25,357 nt of DNA, from contig DCUZ01000057.1 of the NCBI GenBank assembly GCA_002327305.1, positions 1-25,357 on the forward strand, given 5' to 3'. Shown here piece by piece: positions 15,049 to 22,115 of the stretch (position 1 is the first letter of the stretch; the number at the start of each line of letters is the position of its first letter). Position numbers and translations under genes: made by a program. The notes beneath the pieces are model-generated. The model was not told where the DNA came from. It made no database searches and saw only the letters and a program-made list of their open reading frames with translations. This stretch comes from Holophagales bacterium UBA2201 (GTDB lineage: Bacteria > Acidobacteriota > Thermoanaerobaculia > UBA2201).

Positions 15049-15291
15049 CAAAACATCTTCCTCTTTAGGAAATTTGCGCCAGCGCCTAAAATTTGCCTCT
15101 GAGCACTTTTCATGCTCTTCGGCAGATTGATTTCTCCCATTCCAAGCAGTATTCAAATGATGGTAAATATGACTAACCGCTACCTGGAATTCTTCTTCTT
15201 CGATTGTTGTGCAGGTTTCAATGGCATGGATAGTGGAATTCAGTTCTTCAGATGCTTCTTTTAGATGATAAAGAATCGCATGCGTGTTCAT
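15040..15291 (-). CDS. Low-GC 83-residue hypothetical protein, probable recent acquisition
   Basis: A small acidic, helical protein (LYHLKEASEELNSTIHAIE, EEEEFQVAVSHIYHHLNTAWN, CSEANFRRWRKFPKEED). The HIYHHLNTAWN and RWRKFP elements look conserved in form and recall small uncharacterised proteins scattered across distant phyla, but I cannot name a family. No membrane segment or catalytic motif is visible. A strong Shine-Dalgarno AAGGAGG (15297-15303) lies 5 nt before the ATG, supporting real translation. Base composition is about 40% G+C by eye against about two-thirds for its neighbours, and codon use is AT-rich, so transfer is likely. Its 3' end overlaps the FGE-like gene by 9 bases through CTAAATTAG, which supplies TAG stops on both strands. 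It may be cotranscribed with the lipoprotein gene upstream. Confidence 0.72.
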   Translation of the reverse strand: MNTHAILYHLKEASEELNSTIHAIETCTTIEEEEFQVAVSHIYHHLNTAWNGRNQSAEEHEKCSEANFRRWRKFPKEEDVLLI

Positions 15292-15307
15292 GGATTCCTC
15301 CTTGCGT

Positions 15308-15343
15308 GTCTCGCCTTTCTCGCCTTTCTCGCTTGTCTCGCTG
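15308..15343 (-). repeat. Degenerate 9-bp tandem array, opposite orientation to the 14922 array
   Basis: Four 9-mers on the plus strand: GTCTCGCCT, TTCTCGCCT, TTCTCGCTT, GTCTCGCTG. Read on the minus strand they are variants of the unit GGGCGAGAC seen at 14922-14991. The two arrays face each other across the low-GC gene. Confidence 0.75.
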
Positions 15344-15361
15344 GGTGAAGGGGGTGGGAGG

Positions 15362-15913
15362 CTATTCGATCCCCCTCCCCACCATGACCATCTTCAAGGT
15401 GAGATTGCCGTCCGTGTATTCCTCCAGCAGGGCAGGGGGGCCGGGGAGATCCCGGGCAAAGGCGTAGCGGGTGAGGACGGGCCGGCCTTCCTTCGTGCCG
15501 CTGACCGTGTAGAGCCAGCCGTCGAGACGGCCGGCTGGTGTGTCGAAGGCGGCCGGATCGATGCGGGTCCGGACCTCGGGGAACGAGGCGTGGGATTGCA
15601 GGTCGGTCCATTTCTGCCGCTTGGCCGCCGGCTCGCCCGTCAGATTGTCGTCCGCGTCGAACAGCGACGAGACCACCGTCACCGCTTCCGGGCCGCCGGT
15701 GAGGAACCGGAACACCAGATAAGCGTCGGGGGCGCCGGGCGATTCCATCTTGAACCGGATCCAGGTGCCGTCGGGACATGCGGCGCGGATCTCGTCCGCA
15801 GAGAACGGGGTGGGGGCGTGGCCCGCCTGCATCCGGTTCGACTCCCGGGGCAGCACCGAGGTGGCGCAGGCCGCCACGATCAGGAGGGCCGCAGCGGGGA
15901 GCGCGCGCCTCAA
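15362..15913 (-). CDS. Small hypothetical lipoprotein
   Basis: A 183-residue protein starting at TTG 15913, which overlaps the POT transporter stop (TTGA). GGAGGG lies 9 nt upstream, the same arrangement as the sulfatase-fold lipoprotein at 7621. The signal (RRALPAAALLIVAACATS) ends in a lipobox, VAAC. The mature domain is about 160 residues, with alternating beta strands (DGTWIRFKME, DAYLVFRFLTGG, AVTVVSSLFDADDNL, GRLDGWLYTVSG, GNLTLKMVMVGRG). It has one cysteine besides the lipid-bearing one and no recognised motif. It would sit in a membrane facing the periplasm. Coupling to a peptide transporter suggests a related envelope role, but the function is unknown. Confidence 0.72.
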   Translation of the reverse strand: MRRALPAAALLIVAACATSVLPRESNRMQAGHAPTPFSADEIRAACPDGTWIRFKMESPGAPDAYLVFRFLTGGPEAVTVVSSLFDADDNLTGEPAAKRQKWTDLQSHASFPEVRTRIDPAAFDTPAGRLDGWLYTVSGTKEGRPVLTRYAFARDLPGPPALLEEYTDGNLTLKMVMVGRGIE

Positions 15914-17220
15914 GCGGTCTCGCCCTCCCGCCGGTGCGCCACGAAGGTGTTGTAGAGGACCAGCCCCACCAAACTGACCGCGCCGATGCCGCAGAAGAAG
16001 AGCCACAGCGTCCGCGGGGCGTTGTGCGTTTCCACGAAGTAGTGGTAGGCCCAGCCGCCCAGGATGCCCCCCACGCCGCTGCCGATGACGCCGTAGAGGA
16101 AGAGGTAGCCCATGTAGGTGGCTTTCTTCTCCTCCGGCGCGATGAGCCCGACATAGGAGATGAATTTGGGGTGGAGCGTCATCTCGCCGATCGAGAAGAT
16201 GATCAGGCCGAGGAGAAAGAGCCAGGGGTTCATGGAGAAGGCCACCAGGAGCATCCCCGAGATGGCGATGCAGATGCCGGTGATCATGGTGGGGAGGGCC
16301 TTGCGCTTGGCCACGATCTGGGAGACGAGGAGCTGGAGGCAGATAATGGTGCCGGCGTTCATGACGGTGATGTGGGCCTCGTTGAATTTCCACCGTCCCG
16401 CGTAGCCGAAGAGGGAAAGGAAGGCCGTCACCAGGTCGTTGACGGGGCCCATGCGCGCGGCCATGAAATCGCCGAAGTACCAGAGCATCGAGTCGAACAT
16501 CTGGAAGTAGAGGACCCAGAAGCCGAGGGAGTAGAGGACGATGAGGAGGATGAACCGCCAGTCGGCCAGGACCATCACCATGTCCTGGAACACCCTGGCC
16601 AGCGACTTGGTGTTGGGGGGCTTGGGCGGGTCCTTGAACCAGAGGAGGGTGGGGATGAGCATCACGCCGGTCATGATGGCCGAGGTGAAGAAGACCCACT
16701 GCCAGGAGTACTGCTTGATCACCGCCACGGCCAGGGGGACGAGGGTGGCCCCCAGGTTGATGGACCAGTAGTAGATGCCGAAGCCGAGGGAGGAGTTGGA
16801 CCCGTCGGTGGTGCGGGCGATGGTGGCGGAGATGAGGGGCTTGAAGAACCCCGCGCCGACGGCCATGATGAGGAGGGTGGTGAAGATGGGGCCGTACCCC
16901 GTCATGAACCCCGAGAGGAAATAGCCGGAGGAGAGGCAGATGAAGGAGAGGATGAGGAACTTGCGGTAGCCGTACCGGTCCGCCAGGGCCCCGGAGAGGA
17001 TGGGGAGGAAGTAGAGCAGGGGGGTGATGGTGGACTTGATGGCCCCGATGGAGACCTTGGAGAACCCCAGGCCGCCGTCCACGACGGCGAGGGCGAGGTA
17101 GGCGGAGAGGACCGACATCAGGCCGTAGTAGCCGCCCCGTTCGAAGAACTCCATCACGACGACGGTCCAATAGACGCGGGGGAACGATTTGACGGTCTGG
17201 CCGAACGATTTCTTTTCCAT
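15910..17220 (-). CDS. POT/PTR2-family proton-coupled oligopeptide transporter
   Basis: A 436-residue inner-membrane protein with 12 or more predicted helices, slightly shorter than many bacterial POTs. The family motif ExxER on helix 1 is present (VVMEFFERGGYYGLM; Glu and Arg couple proton movement), and the PTR2 signature region on helix 5 reads GAGFFKPLISATIARTT. SIGEMTLHPKFISYVGLIAPEE near the C-terminus matches helix 10 and the loop after it. The family imports di- and tripeptides with protons. The ATG at 17220 was chosen because the upstream codons overlap the promoter; it has no Shine-Dalgarno, and the -10 ends 10 nt upstream. The gene is the first of a unit with the coupled lipoprotein and perhaps the 83-aa gene, and is divergent from the MFS/spermidine-synthase gene. 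Confidence 0.88.
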   Translation of the reverse strand: MEKKSFGQTVKSFPRVYWTVVVMEFFERGGYYGLMSVLSAYLALAVVDGGLGFSKVSIGAIKSTITPLLYFLPILSGALADRYGYRKFLILSFICLSSGYFLSGFMTGYGPIFTTLLIMAVGAGFFKPLISATIARTTDGSNSSLGFGIYYWSINLGATLVPLAVAVIKQYSWQWVFFTSAIMTGVMLIPTLLWFKDPPKPPNTKSLARVFQDMVMVLADWRFILLIVLYSLGFWVLYFQMFDSMLWYFGDFMAARMGPVNDLVTAFLSLFGYAGRWKFNEAHITVMNAGTIICLQLLVSQIVAKRKALPTMITGICIAISGMLLVAFSMNPWLFLLGLIIFSIGEMTLHPKFISYVGLIAPEEKKATYMGYLFLYGVIGSGVGGILGGWAYHYFVETHNAPRTLWLFFCGIGAVSLVGLVLYNTFVAHRREGETA

Positions 17221-17230
17221 GGCGGGGCTT

Positions 17231-17259
17231 AGTATAGGGGCATTTTCCCAAAAAAGCAA
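17231..17259 (-). promoter_or_regulatory. Promoter of the POT transporter gene
   Basis: On the minus strand TTGCTT (17254-17259), a 17-bp spacer and TATACT (17231-17236). The start of transcription should fall about 3-4 nt before the ATG at 17220, giving a nearly leaderless mRNA. The whole divergent region is under 90 bp. Confidence 0.65.
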
Positions 17260-17289
17260 TTGCCGGGCCTCCCCCCCCGATCGGGCGCG

Positions 17290-17298
17290 TGGTAGAAT
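17290..17298 (+). promoter_or_regulatory. Extended -10 element of the MFS/spermidine-synthase gene
   Basis: TGGTAGAAT is an extended -10 (TGn + TAGAAT). No convincing -35 is present. It ends 8 nt before an in-frame TTG at 17307, the same spacing as at the FGE-like gene. Confidence 0.45.
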
Positions 17299-17306
17299 TG
17301 TGGCGC

Positions 17307-20237
17307 TTGAATCCCGGCCCCTTTCCCGACCCCGCGACCCCCGCCCTCCGGCGGGCCGTTCTGGCCCTCTACACGGTCTCCGGCTTCTGCGGCCTCCTGT
17401 ACCAGATGCTGTGGACCCGCTACCTCAAGGTGGTCTTCGGGTCCACTTCGCTGGCGATCTCCACCGTGGTGGCGGCCTTCATGGCGGGCCTGGCCCTGGG
17501 CTCCTGGCTCCTGGGGCGCCGCGCCGACCGCGCCCGCTTCCCCCTGCGCCTCTTCGGCCTCGTGGAGATCGGGGTGGGCCTCTATGCCTTCCTCTTCCTC
17601 GCCGTGTACGCCGGCCTCCAGTGGGTCTCCCTGGAGGTCCCCTTCCTGGGCCAGGGCGCGTTCCTGACGCGCAGTCTCTGGCGCTTCGCCCTCTCCGTGG
17701 CCGTCCTCCTGGTGCCGACCTTCCTGATGGGGGGGACCTTCCCCATCCTGGCGCGGTTCTTCGCCCGGACGCCCGACGAGGCCGGCCCCTGGACGGGGCG
17801 GATGTACGCCCTCAACACGGTGGGCGGAGTTTTCGGGGTGTTCGCCGGCGGCCTGGTCCTGCCGGCCCTGCTGGGGCTGAAGGCGACCCTGTGGCTCGCG
17901 GGCGCGGCCAGCGTCGCCCTGGGGGCAACCGCGGTGTTCCTCTCCACGCGCTTCGAGCCGCCCCGGGGCCCGGCGGCCGACCCCGCCACGCCGGCGGAGC
18001 CGAAGGACCGTTCCCGCGAGATGCCGGTCGTGGCCGCCGCCCTCCTCGCCTCCGGCCTGGCGGCGCTTTCGTACGAGATCCTCTGGAGCCGGCTGCTCGG
18101 GCTGATCCTGGGGAGTTCGATCTACGCTTTCGCCCTCATCCTGGCGGTCTACCTGACGGGGCTGGCCCTGGGGGCCTGGGCGTGGGGGGTCTGGGGGGGG
18201 AAGCGGGAGGCCGGCCCCGGGACCCTGGCGCTACTGCAGGTGGGGATCGCCCTCCTGGCCCTGCTCACCTTCCCGCTGGTGAACGCCATGCCGTACTGGG
18301 TGGCCCGGTTCCTGCCGGTCTTCCACGATTCCTTCGCCGCCGTCCAGGGCTTCTTCGCGCTCCTCGTCGCCCTCCTCATCCTGGGCGCCACGGTCCTGAT
18401 GGGGGCCACCCTCCCCGCCGGGATCCAACTCGCCGTCCGTTCGGCCCGGCACGTGGCCCGGCATGTCGGGACCCTTTACGCCTTCAACACCATCGGGGCC
18501 ATCCTGGGTTCCTTCCTGGCCGGATTCGTCCTGATCCCCCTCCTGGGGTTGAAGACCAGCTTTCTCCTCACCGCGGCGCTGAACCTCGCCACCGGCCTCC
18601 TGCTCCTTTTGGGCATCCGGCTCCCGCGGGGCCGGACGCTGGCGGCGGCCCTCCCCGCGGGGGCGCTGATCGTCGGGTTCATGGTCCTCCTGCCCCCCCT
18701 CAATGTCCACCGCCTGGCCGAGGGACCCTACCTCTACTACAAGAAGTACCAGCCCTACCTCTACAATCCCGAGGTGTACGATTTCCTCACGAAGGACTTC
18801 AACCGCCTCCTCTTCTACCAGGACGGCCTCTCGTGCACGGTGGGGGTGCTGTCCACTTATGACGGCGCCGTCCTTTCGCTGGTCCTCAACGGCAAGGCCG
18901 ACGCCTCCAACGCCGACGGCGACATGATCAGCCAGGTCCTCATGGCGCAGGTCCCCATGGCCCTGGCGCCCGAGGCCCGCCGCGTCCTGGTCATCGGCCT
19001 GGGGTCGGGGGTCACCCTGGGCGCGGTGCTGGATTTCCCGGTGGAGAAGGCGGTGCAGGTGGAGTTGGAGGAGCAGGTGGTGGAGGCGGCGCGGTTCTTC
19101 CGGCCGTTCAACGGCGGTTGTCTGGAGGATCCGCGGACGGAGCTGGTCGTGGAAGACGGCCGCAACTATCTGCAGGCCTGCCGCGAGCCCTTCGACGTCA
19201 TCATTTCCGAGCCCTCCAACCCCTGGATGCCCGGAGTGGCCAACCTCTTCTCCGTGGAGACCTTCCGGCTCCTGCGGGAGAAGACCCGCCCCGGCGGCGT
19301 CGTCTGCCAGTGGCTTCAACTCTACAAGATGGACCCGCGGGACGTGAAGATGATCCTGCGGGGGTTCCATTCCGTCTTTCCGGACATGGCCCTGTTCCAC
19401 ACCTCCACCGCCGACCTGCTCCTCATCGGATACACGGGGGAGGGGCCGCGGGACCCCCTGATGGCCCAGGCCCTCCTGGAGGAGCGCCCGGAAGTCCGCC
19501 GACGGCTCGAGGCGGTCGGCCTGCCCGATTGCATCGCCCTCTGGGAATGGGCGTGGATCGGCGACGGGGAGGCGCTTAGGGGATTTTGGGACGGACCGGG
19601 GCCGCTGAACACCGACGACCGGCCCCTCCTGGAGGCGCGGGCCGCCTCCAGGATCTACAGCGACATGGGGCGGCCGATCTACCAAGACCTGCGCGCCCGC
19701 GCCTCCCGGCCGCCCCTGGAGGAGTGGCTGGCCGATCCGGTGGAGCGGGCCCGGGTCCATGCCGCCGTGGGTCGGGCGGCCTACCGGTATCACGACCCGG
19801 TCCGCGGCTTTGCCGCCATACGCCGGGCGGCCGCCCTCGATCCGGAGAACGGCGAGGTTCGTGAGATCGCGGCCGCGCTGGAGGCCGACCCCGCCGTCCT
19901 GCCCGAGAAGCCCTCGGTGGAGCAATTGGAGCGCCGGGAGCGGCTCGCGGAGGCGGAGCATGCCCGCTGGGAGGGCCCTCCGGGGAGGGAGCGCAAGATC
20001 CTGGAGGAGGTGGAGGCCACCCGGGCCTACCTGCCCCAGGTCCACGCCCGGCTGGCCGAGATGGACCTCCAGAACGGCGACCTGGCGCCCGCCCGGAAGC
20101 GCCTGCTGACCGCCATCTGCATGAACCCCCATTTGCCCAGGCCCCACATGCTCCTGAGTTCCGTCTATGAGCGCATGGGGAAGATCCGCCTGGCCGAATT
20201 GGAGCGGGACCGGTATTTGGAACTGATCAGGAAATAG
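17307..20237 (+). CDS. Fused MFS-type membrane / spermidine synthase-like protein with C-terminal TPRs
   Basis: About 976 residues. The membrane part is duplicated: the first half opens with SGFCGLLYQMLWTR (~25) and the second with SGLAALSYEILWSR (~250). Each also carries a LMGG/AT-P motif and a YALNTVGGVFG / YAFNTIGAILG helix ending in LLGLK. A soluble SAM-binding domain follows (VLVIGLGSGVTLGAVL at ~560, acidic VELEEQVVEAA, VVEDGRNYL at ~615). Then comes DVIISEPSNPWMPGVANLFS, where true spermidine synthases have a catalytic Asp; this form is usual in the fused family, so polyamine synthesis is doubtful. The last ~180 residues contain TPR-like helices. The true reaction is unknown. I prefer the leaderless TTG at 17307; an in-frame GTG at 17289 overlaps the -10 box and would add six residues. 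Confidence 0.82.
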   Translation: MNPGPFPDPATPALRRAVLALYTVSGFCGLLYQMLWTRYLKVVFGSTSLAISTVVAAFMAGLALGSWLLGRRADRARFPLRLFGLVEIGVGLYAFLFLAVYAGLQWVSLEVPFLGQGAFLTRSLWRFALSVAVLLVPTFLMGGTFPILARFFARTPDEAGPWTGRMYALNTVGGVFGVFAGGLVLPALLGLKATLWLAGAASVALGATAVFLSTRFEPPRGPAADPATPAEPKDRSREMPVVAAALLASGLAALSYEILWSRLLGLILGSSIYAFALILAVYLTGLALGAWAWGVWGGKREAGPGTLALLQVGIALLALLTFPLVNAMPYWVARFLPVFHDSFAAVQGFFALLVALLILGATVLMGATLPAGIQLAVRSARHVARHVGTLYAFNTIGAILGSFLAGFVLIPLLGLKTSFLLTAALNLATGLLLLLGIRLPRGRTLAAALPAGALIVGFMVLLPPLNVHRLAEGPYLYYKKYQPYLYNPEVYDFLTKDFNRLLFYQDGLSCTVGVLSTYDGAVLSLVLNGKADASNADGDMISQVLMAQVPMALAPEARRVLVIGLGSGVTLGAVLDFPVEKAVQVELEEQVVEAARFFRPFNGGCLEDPRTELVVEDGRNYLQACREPFDVIISEPSNPWMPGVANLFSVETFRLLREKTRPGGVVCQWLQLYKMDPRDVKMILRGFHSVFPDMALFHTSTADLLLIGYTGEGPRDPLMAQALLEERPEVRRRLEAVGLPDCIALWEWAWIGDGEALRGFWDGPGPLNTDDRPLLEARAASRIYSDMGRPIYQDLRARASRPPLEEWLADPVERARVHAAVGRAAYRYHDPVRGFAAIRRAAALDPENGEVREIAAALEADPAVLPEKPSVEQLERRERLAEAEHARWEGPPGRERKILEEVEATRAYLPQVHARLAEMDLQNGDLAPARKRLLTAICMNPHLPRPHMLLSSVYERMGKIRLAELERDRYLELIRK

Positions 20238-20245
20238 CCGCTACC

Positions 20246-20290
20246 TGCATCTCCCGTCTCCGTCTCCCGTCTCTCTCCTCTCGTCTCTCA
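20246..20290. repeat. CT-rich simple repeat after the MFS/spermidine-synthase stop
   Basis: Irregular repeats of CGTCTCC and CGTCTCT fill most of the short gap between two convergent genes. No hairpin or T-run marks a terminator. Confidence 0.45.
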
Positions 20291-20294
20291 TTAT

Positions 20295-20987
20295 TCAACG
20301 GATGACGATCAGGCCGCCTTCTTGCGCGTACGCTTCGATGTAGGTCCGGATGTCGGGGTTGAGCAACCGCACGCACCCGCCGGTGGAGGCGCGGCCCACC
20401 CAGTCGTCCCGGTTGGTGCCGTGGATGCCCAGGGAAAAGAGCGATTCGTTCTGTTCCTTCGGGCGCCGGAACTGGCCCCTTGCCGTCGGGCCCGCCGGCG
20501 GGCCCGGCCCGTCGAGGGGCTTCGTCCAGTCGAACGCCACGAACCCGTCGCCGTAGGCCTTGGTCCCGATGCGACTCCCCGTCTTGTAGAGGTCGGGCCA
20601 GTCGATGGCGTTCATTTTCCCCAGATCCGGATGGCCGAGGGGGAACACATGGGTGATGCGAAAGACGCCTTGCGGCGTGATCCGGTCGAAGTCGCCCTTC
20701 TTCTCCGGATTGCCGTTCGCGTTCCCCCGTCCGATGCCGCACGGGGCCGACCAGAGGATCTTTCCCTCCCGGTCCGTCACGGTCAGGCGTTTCGCGTCGA
20801 GGTCCACCAAGGTTATAAAAGGGGGGGGCGATTCCAATCTCTTGATCGCTTCGGGGACAGCAATGAAGGGAGAATCACCGGCCATCGTGGACGCAATGAA
20901 CGATATCAACAAGATGGGCAGGAAGGAAAAGGCCGTCCCGACTGAAGTCGGGACGCTACGGAACTCTGAGCCTCGCCTTTTTCGCAT
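20295..20987 (-). CDS. Exported L,D-transpeptidase (YkuD domain)
   Basis: A 230-residue protein. After a basic n-region, a hydrophobic stretch (FSFLPILLISFIAST) acts as signal peptide or anchor. The YkuD domain runs from ~45: ITLVDLDAKRLTVTDREGKIL, TPQGVFRITHV, then the active site with His189 (GIHGTNRDDW) and catalytic Cys205 (STGGCVRLLNPD), 16 residues apart, and the Arg that normally follows. Family enzymes make 3-3 crosslinks in peptidoglycan or attach lipoproteins, in the periplasm. I chose the ATG at 20987; a TTG at 21008 abuts the repeat array and is less likely. Part of the n-region (codons for SVPTSVGTA) is encoded by a perfect palindrome. It lies downstream of xerD on the same strand. 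Confidence 0.85.
   Translation of the reverse strand: MRKRRGSEFRSVPTSVGTAFSFLPILLISFIASTMAGDSPFIAVPEAIKRLESPPPFITLVDLDAKRLTVTDREGKILWSAPCGIGRGNANGNPEKKGDFDRITPQGVFRITHVFPLGHPDLGKMNAIDWPDLYKTGSRIGTKAYGDGFVAFDWTKPLDGPGPPAGPTARGQFRRPKEQNESLFSLGIHGTNRDDWVGRASTGGCVRLLNPDIRTYIEAYAQEGGLIVIR
20934..20955. repeat. Perfect 22-bp REP-like palindrome inside the L,D-transpeptidase gene
   Basis: CGTCCCGACT, a two-base centre GA, then AGTCGGGACG, a perfect 10-bp inverted repeat. It resembles the dispersed stem-loop repeats found in many GC-rich bacterial genomes. It is translated in the N-terminal part of the L,D-transpeptidase. Only one copy is seen in this window. Confidence 0.7.
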
Positions 20988-21008
20988 GTCCCGTTTTTCT
21001 CGCTTCAA

Positions 21009-21144
21009 ACTACGCCACTACGCCACTACGCCACTACGCCACTACGCCACTACGCCACTGCGCCACTACGCCACTACGCCACTACGCCACTGCGCCACTA
21101 CGCCACTACGCCACTGCGCCACTACGCCACTACGCCACTACGCC
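21009..21144. repeat. 8-bp tandem array (ACTACGCC), 17 units
   Basis: Seventeen contiguous 8-mers: fourteen ACTACGCC and three ACTGCGCC (units starting at 21057, 21089 and 21113). Degenerate units continue to the xerD stop codon at 21161. The array fills the gap between xerD and the L,D-transpeptidase gene. The near-identity of units implies recent slippage expansion and probable length variation between strains. Confidence 0.9.
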
Positions 21145-21160
21145 CTTGCGCATTTGCGCT

Positions 21161-22045
21161 CTACGCACGGGGATGGTACTTCTCGTACACCCGTTTCAGC
21201 CGCTCCTCGGTGATATGGGTGTAGATCTGCGTGGTGGAGATGTCGGCGTGGCCCAGGAGCATCTGGAGCGACTTGAGGTCGGCGCCGTTCTCCAGCAGGT
21301 GGGTGGCGAAGGAGTGGCGCAGGACGTGCGGGCTCAGCGGCCGCGCGATCCCCGCCGTATGGGCGTACTGCTTGATCACCTGCCAGAACCGCTGGCGGGT
21401 GAGGCCCTCGCCGCGGTTGGAGAGGAAGACGTGGGGCGAGAGGCGCGTGTGGCGGAGGGGGCGCGCCGTGGCGAGGTAGCGCCCCAGCCACTTCCAGGCC
21501 TCGCTTCCCAGCGGCACGAGGCGCTCCTTGTCCCCCTTCCCCACCACGCGCACCATCGGCGGGTCGTCAATCACCTGGTCCATCCGCAGGCCCACCAGCT
21601 CCGTCACCCGCAGGCCCGTGGCATAGAGCACCTCCAGCATGGCCCGGTCCCGCAGTCCGATGTTCCTGGAATCATCGGGCGCAACCAGGAGGCGCTCCAC
21701 CTCCTCGATGGAGAGGTACTTGGGCAGGGTGCGCCACCGCTTGGGGGCGTCCACCTCCTCGGCCGGGTTGCGGTCGTGCCAGCCGTTGAGGAGGAGGAAC
21801 CGGAAGAGCCCCTTGAGGGCGGAGAGGAACCGCGCGACCGACGGCGGGGCGATCCCCGCCCGGCGCCGCTTTTCGATGTAGGCCGCGATGTCGTCCCGCG
21901 TGGTCTTCTCCACCGCCGACCCCTCTCCCCGCGCGGCGGCGAATCCCCGCAGGTCGCGCCGGTAGTTTTCCAGGGTGTTCGACGAGAGGCCCCGCTCCAG
22001 GTGGAGATGGTCCAGGTAGGCGTCGATGGCGCGGGGCCAGTCCAC
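21161..22045 (-). CDS. xerD: Tyrosine recombinase XerD
   Basis: A 294-residue protein, the usual XerC/XerD length. The N-terminal SAM-like core-binding domain (~1-90) includes HLHLERGLSSNTLENYRRDL. The catalytic domain has the full active-site set: Arg146 (TGLRVTEL), the beta-hairpin Lys (VVGKGDKERLVPL), His240 and Arg243 (HVLRHSFATHLL), His266 (LLGHADIS) and nucleophile Tyr275 (TQIYTHI). These lie within a few residues of the E. coli XerD positions. With its partner XerC it would resolve chromosome dimers at dif. The start is GTG at 22045, where alignment with the family begins. The Lon-like gene ends 70 bp upstream on the same strand. XerC cannot be excluded, but the sequence around HLHLERGLS...TLENYRRDL favours XerD. 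Confidence 0.88.
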   Translation of the reverse strand: MDWPRAIDAYLDHLHLERGLSSNTLENYRRDLRGFAAARGEGSAVEKTTRDDIAAYIEKRRRAGIAPPSVARFLSALKGLFRFLLLNGWHDRNPAEEVDAPKRWRTLPKYLSIEEVERLLVAPDDSRNIGLRDRAMLEVLYATGLRVTELVGLRMDQVIDDPPMVRVVGKGDKERLVPLGSEAWKWLGRYLATARPLRHTRLSPHVFLSNRGEGLTRQRFWQVIKQYAHTAGIARPLSPHVLRHSFATHLLENGADLKSLQMLLGHADISTTQIYTHITEERLKRVYEKYHPRA

Positions 22046-22115
22046 GGCTATGGGAACGGGAGGGCGCGGCCTGCCGTGCCCCGCCGATGCGGGATCGGAT
22101 TGATCCCTTCGAAGA

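Noticed and set aside
21009..21144. CRISPR array
   Set aside because: The 8-bp units are contiguous with no spacers.
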